This document shows, one piece after another, positions 43,684-52,573 of a DNA stretch of 64,000 nt (its first letter is position 1; the number at the start of each line of letters is the position of its first letter). The stretch is from assembly GCA_943371025.1 (NCBI GenBank), contig CALRTC020000001.1, positions 62,001-126,000 on the forward strand, given 5' to 3'. Below the pieces are notes generated by a model. The model had not been told where the DNA came from. It saw nothing but the letters and a program-made list of their open reading frames with translations, and ran no database searches. Made by a program: the position numbers and the translations under genes. The DNA comes from Niveispirillum sp943371025 (GTDB lineage: Bacteria > Pseudomonadota > Alphaproteobacteria > Azospirillales > Azospirillaceae).

Positions 43684-44298
43684 TCAGCCGGCGGCACGCA
43701 CCTTGCGTATCCATTCGACCATTTCCTTCGGATCGACACCGTGCCCGAACACCCGCACGAAGTGCCCGTTGCGGTCCATCAGATAGATGAAGGCCGAATG
43801 GTCCATCAGATATTCCGACGTGCCCGCTTCTTCCGCTGATATCTTCTTATAGTAAGCACGATAGGCCTTGGCCGCCGCCGCGATCTGATCCGGCGTGCCG
43901 GTCAGTCCACGGATGGACGGATGGAACAGGCCGACATAGCCGGCCAGTTGCTGCGGCGTGTCCCGTTCCGGGTCGACGGAAACGAACAAGGCCTGGGTGT
44001 CGCCCAGTTCATCCGGTGTCAACTGGTCCAGCGCCTGTCCGATCAACTGCAAATCGGTCGGACAGATATCGGGACAGAAGCTGTAGCCGAAATAGACCAG
44101 ATTGATCTTGCCGTTCAGGATGTCCTGCGTAACCGTCTGCCCCTGGTGATCGGTCAAGGTGAAGGGACCGCCGATATTGACGGTCGCCTGCATCTTTTCC
44201 TGGCCGGGGGAAAGACGGTCAGCAATCAGGACGACGGAGCCCAGCACGGCGGCTGTCGCCAGCAGTGCCAGACCGGTCCAGAATGTGCGACGACGCAT
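43684..44298 (-). CDS. SCO1/SenC-family copper chaperone
   Basis: The 204-residue protein has an N-terminal membrane anchor (LALLATAAVLGSVVLIADRL) and a thioredoxin-like domain with the copper ligands C-P-D-I-C in FCPDICP and a later His (LMDHSAFIYL). SCO proteins deliver copper to the CuA site of cytochrome c oxidase on the periplasmic side. It is nine bases after the PCu(A)C gene, in one operon. Confidence 0.9.
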   Translation of the reverse strand: MRRRTFWTGLALLATAAVLGSVVLIADRLSPGQEKMQATVNIGGPFTLTDHQGQTVTQDILNGKINLVYFGYSFCPDICPTDLQLIGQALDQLTPDELGDTQALFVSVDPERDTPQQLAGYVGLFHPSIRGLTGTPDQIAAAAKAYRAYYKKISAEEAGTSEYLMDHSAFIYLMDRNGHFVRVFGHGVDPKEMVEWIRKVRAAG

Positions 44299-44307
44299 GT
44301 CCGGGGC

Positions 44308-44808
44308 TTAATGCTGGTGACCGCTGTGGTCGGCCCCACCATGGTCGTGGCCCTGCATCATGGGCATGCCAGCGCCCGGCGCCTGCACCGGCACGGTCAC
44401 CTGCACGGCACCGGCCTTTTCAAAGGTCAGGGTCAAAGGGAAGCTTTCGCCCTGCTTCAGCGGGGCCTTCAGCCCCATCAGCATGATATGCAGTCCGCCG
44501 GGCTTCAGTTCCGTCGGCGTACCGGCCTTCACCGGGATGCCACCCTGAACGGGGCGCATCTTGGCGATGCCATCTTCCATCAGATGCGTGTGCAGTTCCG
44601 CCTTTTCCGCGACCGGGGTGGTGGCGCCGACCAGCTTGTCCTCCCCCTCATCAATGTTCAGTGTCAGGAAGGCGGCGCCGGCCTTGGCCATGGGGGCGCT
44701 GGCGCGGGAGAAGGGGGTGGTGACGGTGACCTGGGCAGCGTGGGCCGCCCCGGCCAGGAACAGCCCGGTCAGCGTGGACAGCAGCAGGCGATGGGTGATC
44801 TTGCGCAT
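44308..44808 (-). CDS. PCu(A)C copper chaperone
   Basis: The 166-residue protein has a Sec signal peptide (LLLSTLTGLFLAGAAHA) and the copper site H-x-M pattern: ELHTHLMEDGIAKMRPV and, later, GGLHIMLMG. The C-terminus is a His/Met-rich tail (MMQGHDHGGADHSGHQH) that may bind more metal. It loads Cu(I) for the oxidase together with SCO. Confidence 0.9.
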   Translation of the reverse strand: MRKITHRLLLSTLTGLFLAGAAHAAQVTVTTPFSRASAPMAKAGAAFLTLNIDEGEDKLVGATTPVAEKAELHTHLMEDGIAKMRPVQGGIPVKAGTPTELKPGGLHIMLMGLKAPLKQGESFPLTLTFEKAGAVQVTVPVQAPGAGMPMMQGHDHGGADHSGHQH

Positions 44809-44865
44809 GGTGGTTTCCCTTCAAGGGGCATTGTGCGGTTCAGATGGCGAAAGACGCAGGGGCTT

Positions 44866-45240
44866 TCAGGCCAAGGGTGGCCCGCGCGCGCCAAGACCGC
44901 CACCCGGCACGCCACGGCTGATCTGCACCTCGCCTTGAATGACCAGCCCCGTGGACTGGATTTCAACCCGTTCGGGCAGCAGTGGTGGGGCAGGGGGGCT
45001 ATGCCAGGTCGATAACAGGGCGAAGGGGCAGGGCACGTCCTGTGACAACAGGCCGGCATCGGCCACCCCCGGTTCCGCGACCACGCGGCACAAGGTCAGG
45101 GCGACCTGTCCCCGGCGCAGGGCATCGGCATCGGGCATATAGCCCCGAGGCGCCAAGGCAACCAGCAGCAGTGCCGGCAGCAGCAGCAGGGCTGCCCGAC
45201 GATGCCACCAACCAGCCCCTGGCTTCATCCGCATATGCAT
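44866..45240 (-). CDS. DUF2946-like secreted or membrane protein
   Basis: The protein begins with a signal-like segment (RRAALLLLPALLLVALAPRG) and has the DUF2946-like part CRVVAEPGV and CPFALLS. Several ATGs are possible (45240, 45234, 45228 and 45276); none has a strong ribosome site. It lies 57 bases upstream of the PCu(A)C gene on the same strand and is typical of copper-linked operons. Confidence 0.6.
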   Translation of the reverse strand: MHMRMKPGAGWWHRRAALLLLPALLLVALAPRGYMPDADALRRGQVALTLCRVVAEPGVADAGLLSQDVPCPFALLSTWHSPPAPPLLPERVEIQSTGLVIQGEVQISRGVPGGGLGARGPPLA

Positions 45241-45319
45241 GGATATGCGATGCCATGCCGGGCATCGCCTGTCCAATGCTTACTTGTCGCAAAGGCGGGC
45301 AGGGGGCAGCCCGCCTCGG

Positions 45320-45823
45320 TCAATGCAGCCGCGCGCCCTGCGGCGGCCGTTGAAGCTCCGGCGTTTCCTCCGATGCCATGTCGTAGCCCGCTTCCAGCAG
45401 CAGGCGCGCATAGCCCGACAGGGCGGCACCCGCCACGGCGGCCGCGTGCGGCGGCAGCCAGCAGCCCAGCAAGGGGATGACCACGCCATCATCCCCGTCC
45501 TGAACAGCCAGCATCGCATTCAGAATGTCCGCTTCATCATCCGTCAGCCGGGTGCAGGTGGGGCAGCCCAGGCCCGGCCCTTCCATGCCCGCCGCGGTCA
45601 GAATGCGCATCAGGCGATCAAGGCTGACAGGTGCATAGGGAACCCCGGCCGATGCATAGACATCGCGCAGCAGCAGGGCTGGACAGCGCCCCTGCCGGGC
45701 GCAGGTCGACCAGTATCGCAGCCCCCACAAGGCCAGCCTTGCCGATGGCGTCAGGGCGACAAAAGGCATGCGGCCGATGATCCGCTGTCGGGAAGAAGAC
45801 CGGGCATTGCGATCGATGCGCAT
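45320..45823 (-). CDS. Cysteine-containing protein of unknown function behind a Fur box
   Basis: The 167-residue protein has a basic N-terminus (MRIDRNARSSSRQRIIGR), a CARQGRCPALLLRDV segment, and CPTC in the middle, suggesting metal or redox binding. ATGGAGC precedes the ATG at 45823. A 15-of-19 match to the Fur box lies 40 bases upstream. It heads the minus-strand copper operon, separated by 79 bases. I do not recognise the family. Confidence 0.6.
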   Translation of the reverse strand: MRIDRNARSSSRQRIIGRMPFVALTPSARLALWGLRYWSTCARQGRCPALLLRDVYASAGVPYAPVSLDRLMRILTAAGMEGPGLGCPTCTRLTDDEADILNAMLAVQDGDDGVVIPLLGCWLPPHAAAVAGAALSGYARLLLEAGYDMASEETPELQRPPQGARLH

Positions 45824-45862
45824 GGGAAAGCTCCATTCCGGGTGCGATGACGCGACAGTATC

Positions 45863-45881
45863 GTTATTGATAATCATTCGC
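45863..45881. promoter_or_regulatory. Fur-box-like operator
   Basis: GTTATTGATAATCATTCGC matches the 19-base Fur consensus at 15 positions. It lies between the divergent genes at 45823 and 45955, so it could repress either when iron is plentiful. Confidence 0.6.
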
Positions 45882-45954
45882 AATACGTCAGAAGGGGGAT
45901 TCCCAAGCCGGCGCTTTGCCTTATTCTGAGTCCCGTTCCACCAGGACAGGGACC

Positions 45955-46572
45955 ATGGGTACATTGATCTTCACGCGGTTGGCGGCTCCGTTCGGCATGT
46001 GGGAAACACACAGCGACCAGCCCCTGGCAGAGACACCGGATGCCATGGTGGCTCTGGCCGCGCAGTGGCGGGATTGCAGCGGGCAGGACCAGCCCATCCC
46101 GAAAGCCCTGGATTTCACGCCCGTGGCATTGCGCGGCATGGCTGGCAACATGGCCCTGGTGGATTTGCGCCGGGGGGTCGAACCGGCCCGTTATCTCTGG
46201 GCCGGCGCCAATCTGGTGACCCTGTTCGGCGAACCGCTCACCAGTAAGCTGCTCTGCCAATGCTACAGCGGCCAGACCTTGCGCGAGGTACGCGACGCCT
46301 ATCGCCGGATGCTGGCGGCAAGGGGACCCGTCTTTTCCGACCGGCGCTTTCGCGTTTTCCGGCAGAAGCTGGGCTATCATCGGCTTCTGCTGCCTTTGCT
46401 TGACGAAAAAGGCGAAATCGGATTCGCCCTGCTGATGCTGCTGCCGAAAGGGCGACTCCGGGCATCGGTTGAATGGCGCGTGCTGGAACTGGAGCTGGAC
46501 CTGGCCCGCACGCTCATGACGGATATCGATGGCTCGCTTCCTTACGGCTCGGGGGACGCCCCCGGGCGGTAA
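45955..46572 (+). CDS. PAS-type (PAS_5-like) sensory protein
   Basis: The 205-residue protein fits the single-PAS family common in Azospirillum and Rhodospirillum: QWRDCSGQDQPIPKALDF, ALRGMAGNMALVDLRRG, RYLWAGANLVTLFG and HRLLLPLLDEKGEIGFALLM. It has no output domain. AGGACAGGG precedes the ATG. Its last codons contain the first iteron copy of the origin cluster. Confidence 0.72.
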   Translation: MGTLIFTRLAAPFGMWETHSDQPLAETPDAMVALAAQWRDCSGQDQPIPKALDFTPVALRGMAGNMALVDLRRGVEPARYLWAGANLVTLFGEPLTSKLLCQCYSGQTLREVRDAYRRMLAARGPVFSDRRFRVFRQKLGYHRLLLPLLDEKGEIGFALLMLLPKGRLRASVEWRVLELELDLARTLMTDIDGSLPYGSGDAPGR

Positions 46573-47146
46573 GGGAATCGACCATCCTTACTGCTTGGGG
46601 AGCGAAAGGGCCATGCGCCATCCTTACGGTTCGGGGGTGGGCATCCTTACGCCTTGGGGGACCGCAACGCCTTGAAGTTGCTTGCCTGACAGGGTGCCAC
46701 CCTTGTTCTGCCTGATGGATGGCCCGCCGATTCCCTTACTTCCCGGGGGAACGGCGTCCTTACGGTTCGGGGGCGTCCGCATTCGCTGATCACCAGCCCC
46801 CAGGCTGTAAGGAATGCCCCCAAGCCGTAAGGATATGCAGGGATCGCCATGTCCTGAGTCGCCCTGCCCCCAGGCTGTAAGGAAAACCTGCCGCGAGTCG
46901 GGATTTCAGGCACGACTGGGGCCTTTAGTCCTGGGACCGCCCACCTATTGCCTGTCCCCTTTTACCCCCAAAATCCTGACCTGCTATTTGTTCCAAGATT
47001 CAGGTAAAGATTCTAGGACGTGGAGAGCCGCGGAATCCCTGGGGTTTTTCGACCTTATCCTTACAGGTCGGGGTAGGGTGTCCCTACATGTCGGGGGCAT
47101 TTGACCCACGCCCCAGGGCGTAAGGTCCGCCCCCGCCCGGTAAGGA
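46539..47146. repeat. Replication origin: 14 iterons, TCCTTAC-N5-GGGGG
   Basis: Fourteen 17-base copies are visible. Plus strand: 46539, 46585, 46621, 46644, 46733, 46757, 47058 and 47081. Minus strand: 46559, 46797, 46817, 46868, 47110 and 47130 (left ends). Small changes occur in a few (CCCTTAC, TCCCTAC, last base A or T). They sit upstream of rep, as iterons bound by Rep_3-type initiators do. Between the two groups (about 46920-47040) there is a lower-GC stretch that could melt first. No convincing DnaA box was found by eye. Outside the cluster further copies occur at 38000, 41330, 41464 and 43588. Confidence 0.85.
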
Positions 47147-47172
47147 CAGGCATTTCCCCGACCAAACCGCCT

Positions 47173-47199
47173 TTCCTTACTTGCCAGCGCTGTAAGGAA
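47173..47199. promoter_or_regulatory. Inverted iteron half-sites before rep (autoregulatory operator)
   Basis: TTCCTTAC and GTAAGGAA face each other across 11 bases, 36 bases before the rep ATG. They are the conserved left half of the iteron without the G-run. In iteron plasmids such inverted half-sites bind Rep dimers and repress rep. Confidence 0.65.
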
Positions 47200-47234
47200 G
47201 GGATTAGCTTGGCCGCGTTACCAGGGGAACGACC

Positions 47235-48581
47235 ATGCCGCCCAGTCGCCGAAAGAACGCCTTGCCGGACACTGGCATCGCGGAGCCCTCGTCCTCGATC
47301 GGGGCGATGGGGGCCATCGTACCCTATGTGCCGGGCGATGGCGATGCCGGCATGGTGATCGACCTGGATGGCAGTCTGGTGGATCCGGGCAAGCCGGAGA
47401 ACCTGCCATCGGTCGACCGGATGGGCCATACGGCCCGCGTAGCCGCCGCCACCTTTGAACGCGACGGGTACAAGCATCTGATCAAGGCGGCGGAGGCGGT
47501 CTATTCCTATCCCGCCAATGGTTCACGCCTGTCGCTGCCGGCGCAGAAGATGCTGAATTTCATGATCCACCTGGCCGGCAGCCAGAATTTCGCCAACAAG
47601 CTCTATCGCCTGCCCAAGAAGGTCGTGCGCGGCAACCACAAGGGCAATGAGCGCATTTTTGATGCGCTGAAGGAGATCTACGAAAGCTCTCTGGTGGTTA
47701 TCGGCCCGTTTCGCGGACGGCGCAGCCGCGCCGAACTGCGCATCCTGTCCTCCTATGTCCGGCCCGAGGACGAGGTGGAGATCGACAGCGCCGATATCCA
47801 TTTCCAGTTCACCGACGCGTTCCTGGAACTCCAGCGCTCGTCCCAGCTCTGGGCCCGGCTGTCGGGGCCGGCCATGGTGAAGGTGACCAGTACCTATGCC
47901 CTGAAACTCTATGAGATCGGCATGCAGCGGTACCAGATGGACCATCCGTCCCTGACGCTGGACATCGAAACGCTGCGCAAGCTGCTGAACGTGCCGGAAG
48001 GGGCGTACAAGGATTTCGGCATCCTGCGCACCCGCACCATCGACCGCGCCATGGCGGAGGTGAACCAGCTGGCGCCCTTCCGCGTGGAGATGCCGGAAGA
48101 GAAGATGAAGCGTCGCGGCCGCAAGATCGAGGAGGTCACCCTCGATTTCCATGCCAAGGACGAGGAGGAAGCGGCCGAAACCTTCCTGGAGCGCGAGCGT
48201 GACCCGGCCGGGCGCAAGGCCCGCCGCGAGGCGGGGGAGGGGGCGCCGCCCAAGGCTGTCAGCGCCCGGCCCGTGGCCGAACTGGCCCCGCCGCCCATGC
48301 CTGACGCCGACGATGCCGAGGCGCTGTGGGCCGCCGCCCGCCACGCCTTGGGCCAGAAGCAGGTGCCGGGCCCGCTGCTGCGCGACCTGACCGTGGTCGG
48401 GATCGAGGAGACGGCGCGGGGATCGCGCAAGCTGGTTCTGCGCGCCGGCCACGCCGCGACCGCCGATACGGCCCGGCGCAGCCACGAGCCAACGATCCGG
48501 CTGGTCCTTTCCTCCCTCAGCTCAGGCAGCATCGGTGAGGTGGAGTTCCAGGCGGCGGGGAACACCCGTCCCGGTCGATAA
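47235..48581 (+). CDS. Replication initiator protein (Rep_3 superfamily)
   Basis: The 448-residue protein has the two winged-helix pattern of RepA/RepE-type initiators: LSLPAQKMLNFMIHLA, then KVTSTYALKLYEIGMQR, IETLRKLLNVPEGAYKDF and RTIDRAMAEVNQLAPF. It should bind the surrounding iterons and open the origin. AGGGGAACG precedes the ATG. The last 120 residues are an extra acidic/Ala-rich tail not found in small plasmid initiators. It lies 6 kb from parAB, with other genes between. Confidence 0.87.
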   Translation: MPPSRRKNALPDTGIAEPSSSIGAMGAIVPYVPGDGDAGMVIDLDGSLVDPGKPENLPSVDRMGHTARVAAATFERDGYKHLIKAAEAVYSYPANGSRLSLPAQKMLNFMIHLAGSQNFANKLYRLPKKVVRGNHKGNERIFDALKEIYESSLVVIGPFRGRRSRAELRILSSYVRPEDEVEIDSADIHFQFTDAFLELQRSSQLWARLSGPAMVKVTSTYALKLYEIGMQRYQMDHPSLTLDIETLRKLLNVPEGAYKDFGILRTRTIDRAMAEVNQLAPFRVEMPEEKMKRRGRKIEEVTLDFHAKDEEEAAETFLERERDPAGRKARREAGEGAPPKAVSARPVAELAPPPMPDADDAEALWAAARHALGQKQVPGPLLRDLTVVGIEETARGSRKLVLRAGHAATADTARRSHEPTIRLVLSSLSSGSIGEVEFQAAGNTRPGR

Positions 48582-48703
48582 TCTCCGCTTGATATCGAGA
48601 GATACACAAAGCGGCGGGGGCGTGATGTGCTTTCCTCAAAGATCGGGAGCGGGCGAGTGCGTTAAGGTCCCGCCCCGGATTGACCCCCAGCAGGGTGGAT
48701 GGA

Positions 48704-48919
48704 ATGGAAGACGTCAAGGACTGCAACGGCAATATCCTGAACGAGGGTGACAGCGTCACCCTGATCAAGGATCTGAAAGTGAAGGGCGCCAATGTCACGC
48801 TGAAGCGCGGCACCGTGGTGAAGGGCATCCACCTGACCAATGACCCCGAAGAGATCGAGGGCAAGGTGGAAAAGGTGAAGGGCCTGGTCCTGAAGACCTG
48901 CTTCGTCAAGAAGGCCTGA
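48704..48919 (+). CDS. PhnA/YjdM C-terminal-domain protein
   Basis: The 71-residue protein (VKDCNGNILNEGDSVTLIKD at the start) matches the C-terminal domain of PhnA/YjdM (once called alkylphosphonate utilisation protein). The N-terminal zinc ribbon of the full-length family (about 110 residues) is absent. The ATG at 48704 is the best start. Confidence 0.82.
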   Translation: MEDVKDCNGNILNEGDSVTLIKDLKVKGANVTLKRGTVVKGIHLTNDPEEIEGKVEKVKGLVLKTCFVKKA

Positions 48920-49021
48920 GCCGTGACCGCCTGTTGAACAAGCCATCGGTTCAGCCTGTGTTATCCCTTCCGGTTGCGGCGATGCTGCGCCCACGATCAA
49001 TCCGGAAGGGAGTGCAAGGCG

Positions 49022-49837
49022 ATGGTTCGGTTGCGGCGCGGTTATGCGGATGGTCCTTTCGGCCAGATCCATTACTGGGATGGTGAGAAGGGCAAGCCGC
49101 TGGTGCTGCTGCACCAGGCGATCATGAGCGCCAATGAATTCGACAATGTGTTCGAGCCGTTCCTGGCCCGCGGTATCCGCCCCATCGCCATCGACCTGCC
49201 AGGCTTCGGCCTGTCCGACCCGCCGGCTACCCCGCCCAGCATCGCCGACTATGCACGGGCGGTTCCAGCCGTGCTGGACGCGCTTGGCATCGAAAAGGCA
49301 GCCGTGGGCGGGCACCATACAGGCGCCCTGGTCAGCAACGATGCCGCCAACCAGTTCCCCGACCGCATTGCGGCCGCCATTCTGGGCGGCCCGCTGCTGA
49401 TCCCCGACGCCGTCCGCCAGGCGCTGATCGATGATATCGTCGTGCGTGAAAAGGCCTTCACCGCCCTGCCGGAGGGCGCACACATGGTGGAGGTGGCCAA
49501 GATCCGCGAGCGCTATGCCGCCGGTACCGTGTCGGCCGCCCGCATCACCGACTATGTCGTGCAGGCCATGCAGGCCTATGCCATGGGCACCTACTGGTAT
49601 GGCCACGCCGCCAGCTTCAATTACCGGCAGGAAGCGCCGCTGATGGCGCTGCGCCAGCCGACGCTGATCCTGACCAACACGGGCGACATGATCTATCAGG
49701 CGGCCCTGGAAGCCCACCGCATGCGCCCGGACTTCGCCTTCCACGCCATCGAGGGCGGCGGCATCGACATCCTGGACCAGAGCCCCGTCGAATGGGCCAA
49801 TGCCGCGGCGGATTTCCTGGCCGGAGTGGATTACTGA
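49022..49837 (+). CDS. Alpha/beta-fold protein with GHHTG elbow, catalytic residues altered
   Basis: The 271-residue protein aligns with alpha/beta hydrolases (LVLLHQAIMSANEFD, IDLPGFGLSDPP). The nucleophile elbow is GGHHTG, with His in place of Ser, and the usual late His segment reads GGGIDILDQ with no histidine. It is a relative of the protein at 41490. GGAAGGGAGTG precedes the ATG at 49022. It may be a non-hydrolytic member of the fold. Confidence 0.75.
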   Translation: MVRLRRGYADGPFGQIHYWDGEKGKPLVLLHQAIMSANEFDNVFEPFLARGIRPIAIDLPGFGLSDPPATPPSIADYARAVPAVLDALGIEKAAVGGHHTGALVSNDAANQFPDRIAAAILGGPLLIPDAVRQALIDDIVVREKAFTALPEGAHMVEVAKIRERYAAGTVSAARITDYVVQAMQAYAMGTYWYGHAASFNYRQEAPLMALRQPTLILTNTGDMIYQAALEAHRMRPDFAFHAIEGGGIDILDQSPVEWANAAADFLAGVDY

Positions 49838-49870
49838 ACTAGGGTGGCATCATTACGGCCGTTTCATCGG

Positions 49871-49898
49871 GGCCCCGGCGTCACGCGATGCCGGGGCC
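49871..49898 (+). terminator. Rho-independent-type terminator
   Basis: A nine-base-pair stem (GGCCCCGGC with GCCGGGGCC) has a ten-base loop and is followed by TTTGTGCATTTT. It ends the gene at 49022-49837. Confidence 0.75.
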
Positions 49899-50089
49899 TT
49901 TGTGCATTTTCCCGGATGGACAGGACCGACTCGATGGGAAGGGCAGGGCGCTCGCCCGCATTCACCTGCGCTGCATTGCAACATCGCTACGGCCGGCGGT
50001 CATAGAGAATTGATTTAATCGGATGGCGCTGTTGTCCGCGTTTCTTTCCAATCGACTGCATGGTGCGGTGCGGGACGAGGAAGGAAACT

Positions 50090-50400
50090 GAATCAACTGG
50101 CAGATATTATAAAATATATATCTATATATATTGATCCTCATCGAGATGAACGCTACGCAATCAAAGCGACGCTATATCCTGATTATATTTGTCGTGAATG
50201 TCACAGATTCTTAAAGACTCGACGCTGCTGGTGAGCACTCGGGTATATATTGAATATACTAGTAGATCATGCCGTCAAAAAGACGGTATGCGTATAAAAG
50301 TCATCTAACTAATTCTTGTTATAAGATTTATATGGGCCATAAAATGCTCGTACATGGCGGAACAGACGCCATGGGAAAACGCCATCACGGGAAATCGGAG
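50090..50400. other. AT-rich leader region without a gene
   Basis: This stretch is strikingly AT-rich against a GC-rich background, with runs such as ATATATATCTATATATAT near 50120. It also holds a hairpin at about 50266-50291 (ATGCCGTC/GACGGTAT). The open frame that enters it from the following gene starts at 50269 but has atypical codons; the real ATG is at 50407. It may be a promoter or a bent-DNA region, or a sign of horizontal transfer. Nothing else is seen in 49899-50089. Confidence 0.5.
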
Positions 50401-50406
50401 GTAACG

Positions 50407-51588
50407 ATGTCGGATACCAAGAATTTCGTGGATCTGCAGGCCGGGTTCTATAACGCCCTGGCCCAGGGGCTGGGTTACTCCCCCAGCGATCCGTTTCAAG
50501 TCATCCAGCCGTCGCCGCCGCTGGTGTCCGGCGATGACGCAGACGAACTGCTCTGGAACTATCTGAACGCCATTCCGCCGTTCTCGCTGACGCAGAACAC
50601 GGTGTTTTCCGGCGGCAACCAGTTCCTGGCCGACTATCAGGGTGTGATGTCGGCGCTGCAGGCGGCCCCGAACGACTTTCAGGCGACCGTGGGGCCTGTC
50701 TGCTTCGCTGCCTATCAGCAAGCGTTGAAGGACGGTGCCGTGAAGCCGGGGCCGGTGCAGTTCCGGAACTGGGCGTTGGTCAATGGCGCCTGTTCCAGCG
50801 TTGCCGTGTCCGGTGCGTCGGCCCTGGCGCGGGCCATGCTGGACCCGATCTTCGCGGCCCAGATGAATGTCCTGCCCTATCAGCCGGCCGGCACCGATCC
50901 GGTGGATTTCAGCCCCGGCTACAAGACCATGCTGAAGCAACTGAAGAACGCCCCGTCGCGGGCGTTCCAGGTGGCGGCGGGCAACTGGAACACCAATGTC
51001 AGCAGCACCTGGACCAAGGGTTCGACCAGCGGCATCTTCGGCCTGTGGGGTGGCAGTTCCTCCTCTTCCACCCTCAGCGAGAAGTTCGCCAGCAGCGGCG
51101 TCAGCCTGACGGCCAAATTCGCCAATGTGCTGCCGTTCAATGCGGTGCCGGGCGCCTGGTACTCCTCCTCCGCGTTTGGCCTTGCCTTCAACAATCCCGG
51201 CAAGGCGCCCTGGGCGCCGTCCAGCCCAATCAACTGGGCCAATACCTTCGGCCCGAACGGCAATATGCAGCGCTTCTGCACCAGCCTGCTGATCGCCAAC
51301 AGCATGAATGTCGTGGTCACCTCCAGCGCCGTCTACGATCAGTCGGAACAGAAGGAGATTCAGTCCCATTCCTCCGCCGGTCTGTGGCCCTTCTACAGCA
51401 GCGGCGGTGGCAGCGGGTCCAGCACGTCCGTGTCCTTCACGGCGTCGGGCAACATGCAGGTCACCATCACCAGCAAGGCGGGTGTGCCCGTGGTCATCGG
51501 CTGCATCGTGCTGCCGGCCGCCCAGTATCTGGGCCATGAGGTGAAGGCGTCCGAATTGCTGACCACCAGTTACTACGCTGCCGCCTGA
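50407..51588 (+). CDS. Unknown protein A of a three-gene operon (393 aa)
   Basis: ATCGGAGGTAACG precedes the ATG. The protein lacks a signal peptide or membrane span and is rich in Ser, Ala, Trp and Asn. Notable parts are GNWNTNVSSTWTKG, FGLWGGSSSSST, VPGAWYSSSAFGLAFNN and SSAGLWPFYSS near the end. The C-terminal half is similar to the next gene product (VPGAWYSSSAF against TPGDWYVSTAI, and GLWPFYSS against GLWPHYLT), so they are tandem paralogues. I do not recognise the family. Confidence 0.65.
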   Translation: MSDTKNFVDLQAGFYNALAQGLGYSPSDPFQVIQPSPPLVSGDDADELLWNYLNAIPPFSLTQNTVFSGGNQFLADYQGVMSALQAAPNDFQATVGPVCFAAYQQALKDGAVKPGPVQFRNWALVNGACSSVAVSGASALARAMLDPIFAAQMNVLPYQPAGTDPVDFSPGYKTMLKQLKNAPSRAFQVAAGNWNTNVSSTWTKGSTSGIFGLWGGSSSSSTLSEKFASSGVSLTAKFANVLPFNAVPGAWYSSSAFGLAFNNPGKAPWAPSSPINWANTFGPNGNMQRFCTSLLIANSMNVVVTSSAVYDQSEQKEIQSHSSAGLWPFYSSGGGSGSSTSVSFTASGNMQVTITSKAGVPVVIGCIVLPAAQYLGHEVKASELLTTSYYAAA

Positions 51589-51671
51589 TCCGGCCGGATC
51601 GGCAATGGTCAAGGGTGGGGCGGCTTCTGTCGCCCCACCTGTCCCTTTGTTCCGTTCCAGGAGGAAATGCC

Positions 51672-52571
51672 ATGAGCACCTTCGATGATCTGCAGCAGGC
51701 CTATGTCAGCAGCGAAATGCGCGCGATCGGGCTTCAGCCCAGCTCGGCGCGGCTGTTCCAGCCCGGTGTCACCGTGCCGGCCACCGATGCCGACCTGTGG
51801 GCCCTGTTCAACACCATCCCGACGGCGGGCGGCACCTTCTATGCCCCATCGACGCTGGCCTTCTTCGCCGGCTATTCGACGCTGATCAATGCGCTGATAC
51901 CGGGCACCAATCCGCTGGACCCAGTGAAGATCGCCCAATCGAAGCTGGCGGCCTGGGGCGGCAAGCCTCCCACCTGGAATCAGGGCGCCGACGGCCTGTC
52001 CAGGGCGTTGCAGGCCGCACCGCATCTTTCCTTCAGCTTCAGCAACCCGGCAACGCCGGATCCGGGCTATTGGGGCCTGTGGGGCAACTCCTCCCCCATC
52101 ACCGGCCCGTCGGACAGCTATGCTGCCGGCTCGGTGGCGGTATCGACGGCGTTCAAGCACCTGCTGTCCTTCACGCCCACACCCGGCGACTGGTACGTGT
52201 CCACGGCCATATCGCTGGCTTATCGCAACAAGACGGGCGCCCCGTGGAATTCCGCCTCCCCCGTCACCTGGCAGACGACCTTCGGTGAAGGGGGCATGCT
52301 GCAGCAAATGCTGTCCGCGCTGGTGGTGGTTTCGGGTGTCGACATCACGGCGAGCAGCAGCACGTCCTTTTCGCCGGCGGAGCAGGCCCTGATCGCTGCC
52401 GGCCTGTCCAACGGTCTGTGGCCGCATTACCTGACCGGCAGCGGCGTCAATACCAAAGCCAGTTTCAACGCCACCGGCGGGCAGATGACCACCAAGATCA
52501 CCTCAACCGCCAGCACCGCCCGCATGCTGTTCGCCGTGGTGATGCCGGCGCAGCAATATCTGGGGCTGTGA
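51672..52571 (+). CDS. Unknown protein B, paralogue of A (299 aa)
   Basis: A GAGGAAATGCC site precedes the ATG at 51672. The protein has PDPGYWGLWGNSSPI, FTPTPGDWYVSTAIS, APWNSASPVTWQTTFGEGGM and SNGLWPHYLTGSG, all parallel to protein A in the same order. The C-terminal MPAQQYLGL matches LPAAQYLGH of protein A. It lacks the first 70 residues of A. The function is unknown. Confidence 0.65.
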   Translation: MSTFDDLQQAYVSSEMRAIGLQPSSARLFQPGVTVPATDADLWALFNTIPTAGGTFYAPSTLAFFAGYSTLINALIPGTNPLDPVKIAQSKLAAWGGKPPTWNQGADGLSRALQAAPHLSFSFSNPATPDPGYWGLWGNSSPITGPSDSYAAGSVAVSTAFKHLLSFTPTPGDWYVSTAISLAYRNKTGAPWNSASPVTWQTTFGEGGMLQQMLSALVVVSGVDITASSSTSFSPAEQALIAAGLSNGLWPHYLTGSGVNTKASFNATGGQMTTKITSTASTARMLFAVVMPAQQYLGL

Positions 52572-52573
52572 CC

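Noticed and set aside
46539..47146. Repeats considered as a CRISPR array
   Set aside because: Units are 17 bases, occur in both directions, have variable inner bases and very uneven spacing, and no cas gene is present. They fit iterons beside rep.
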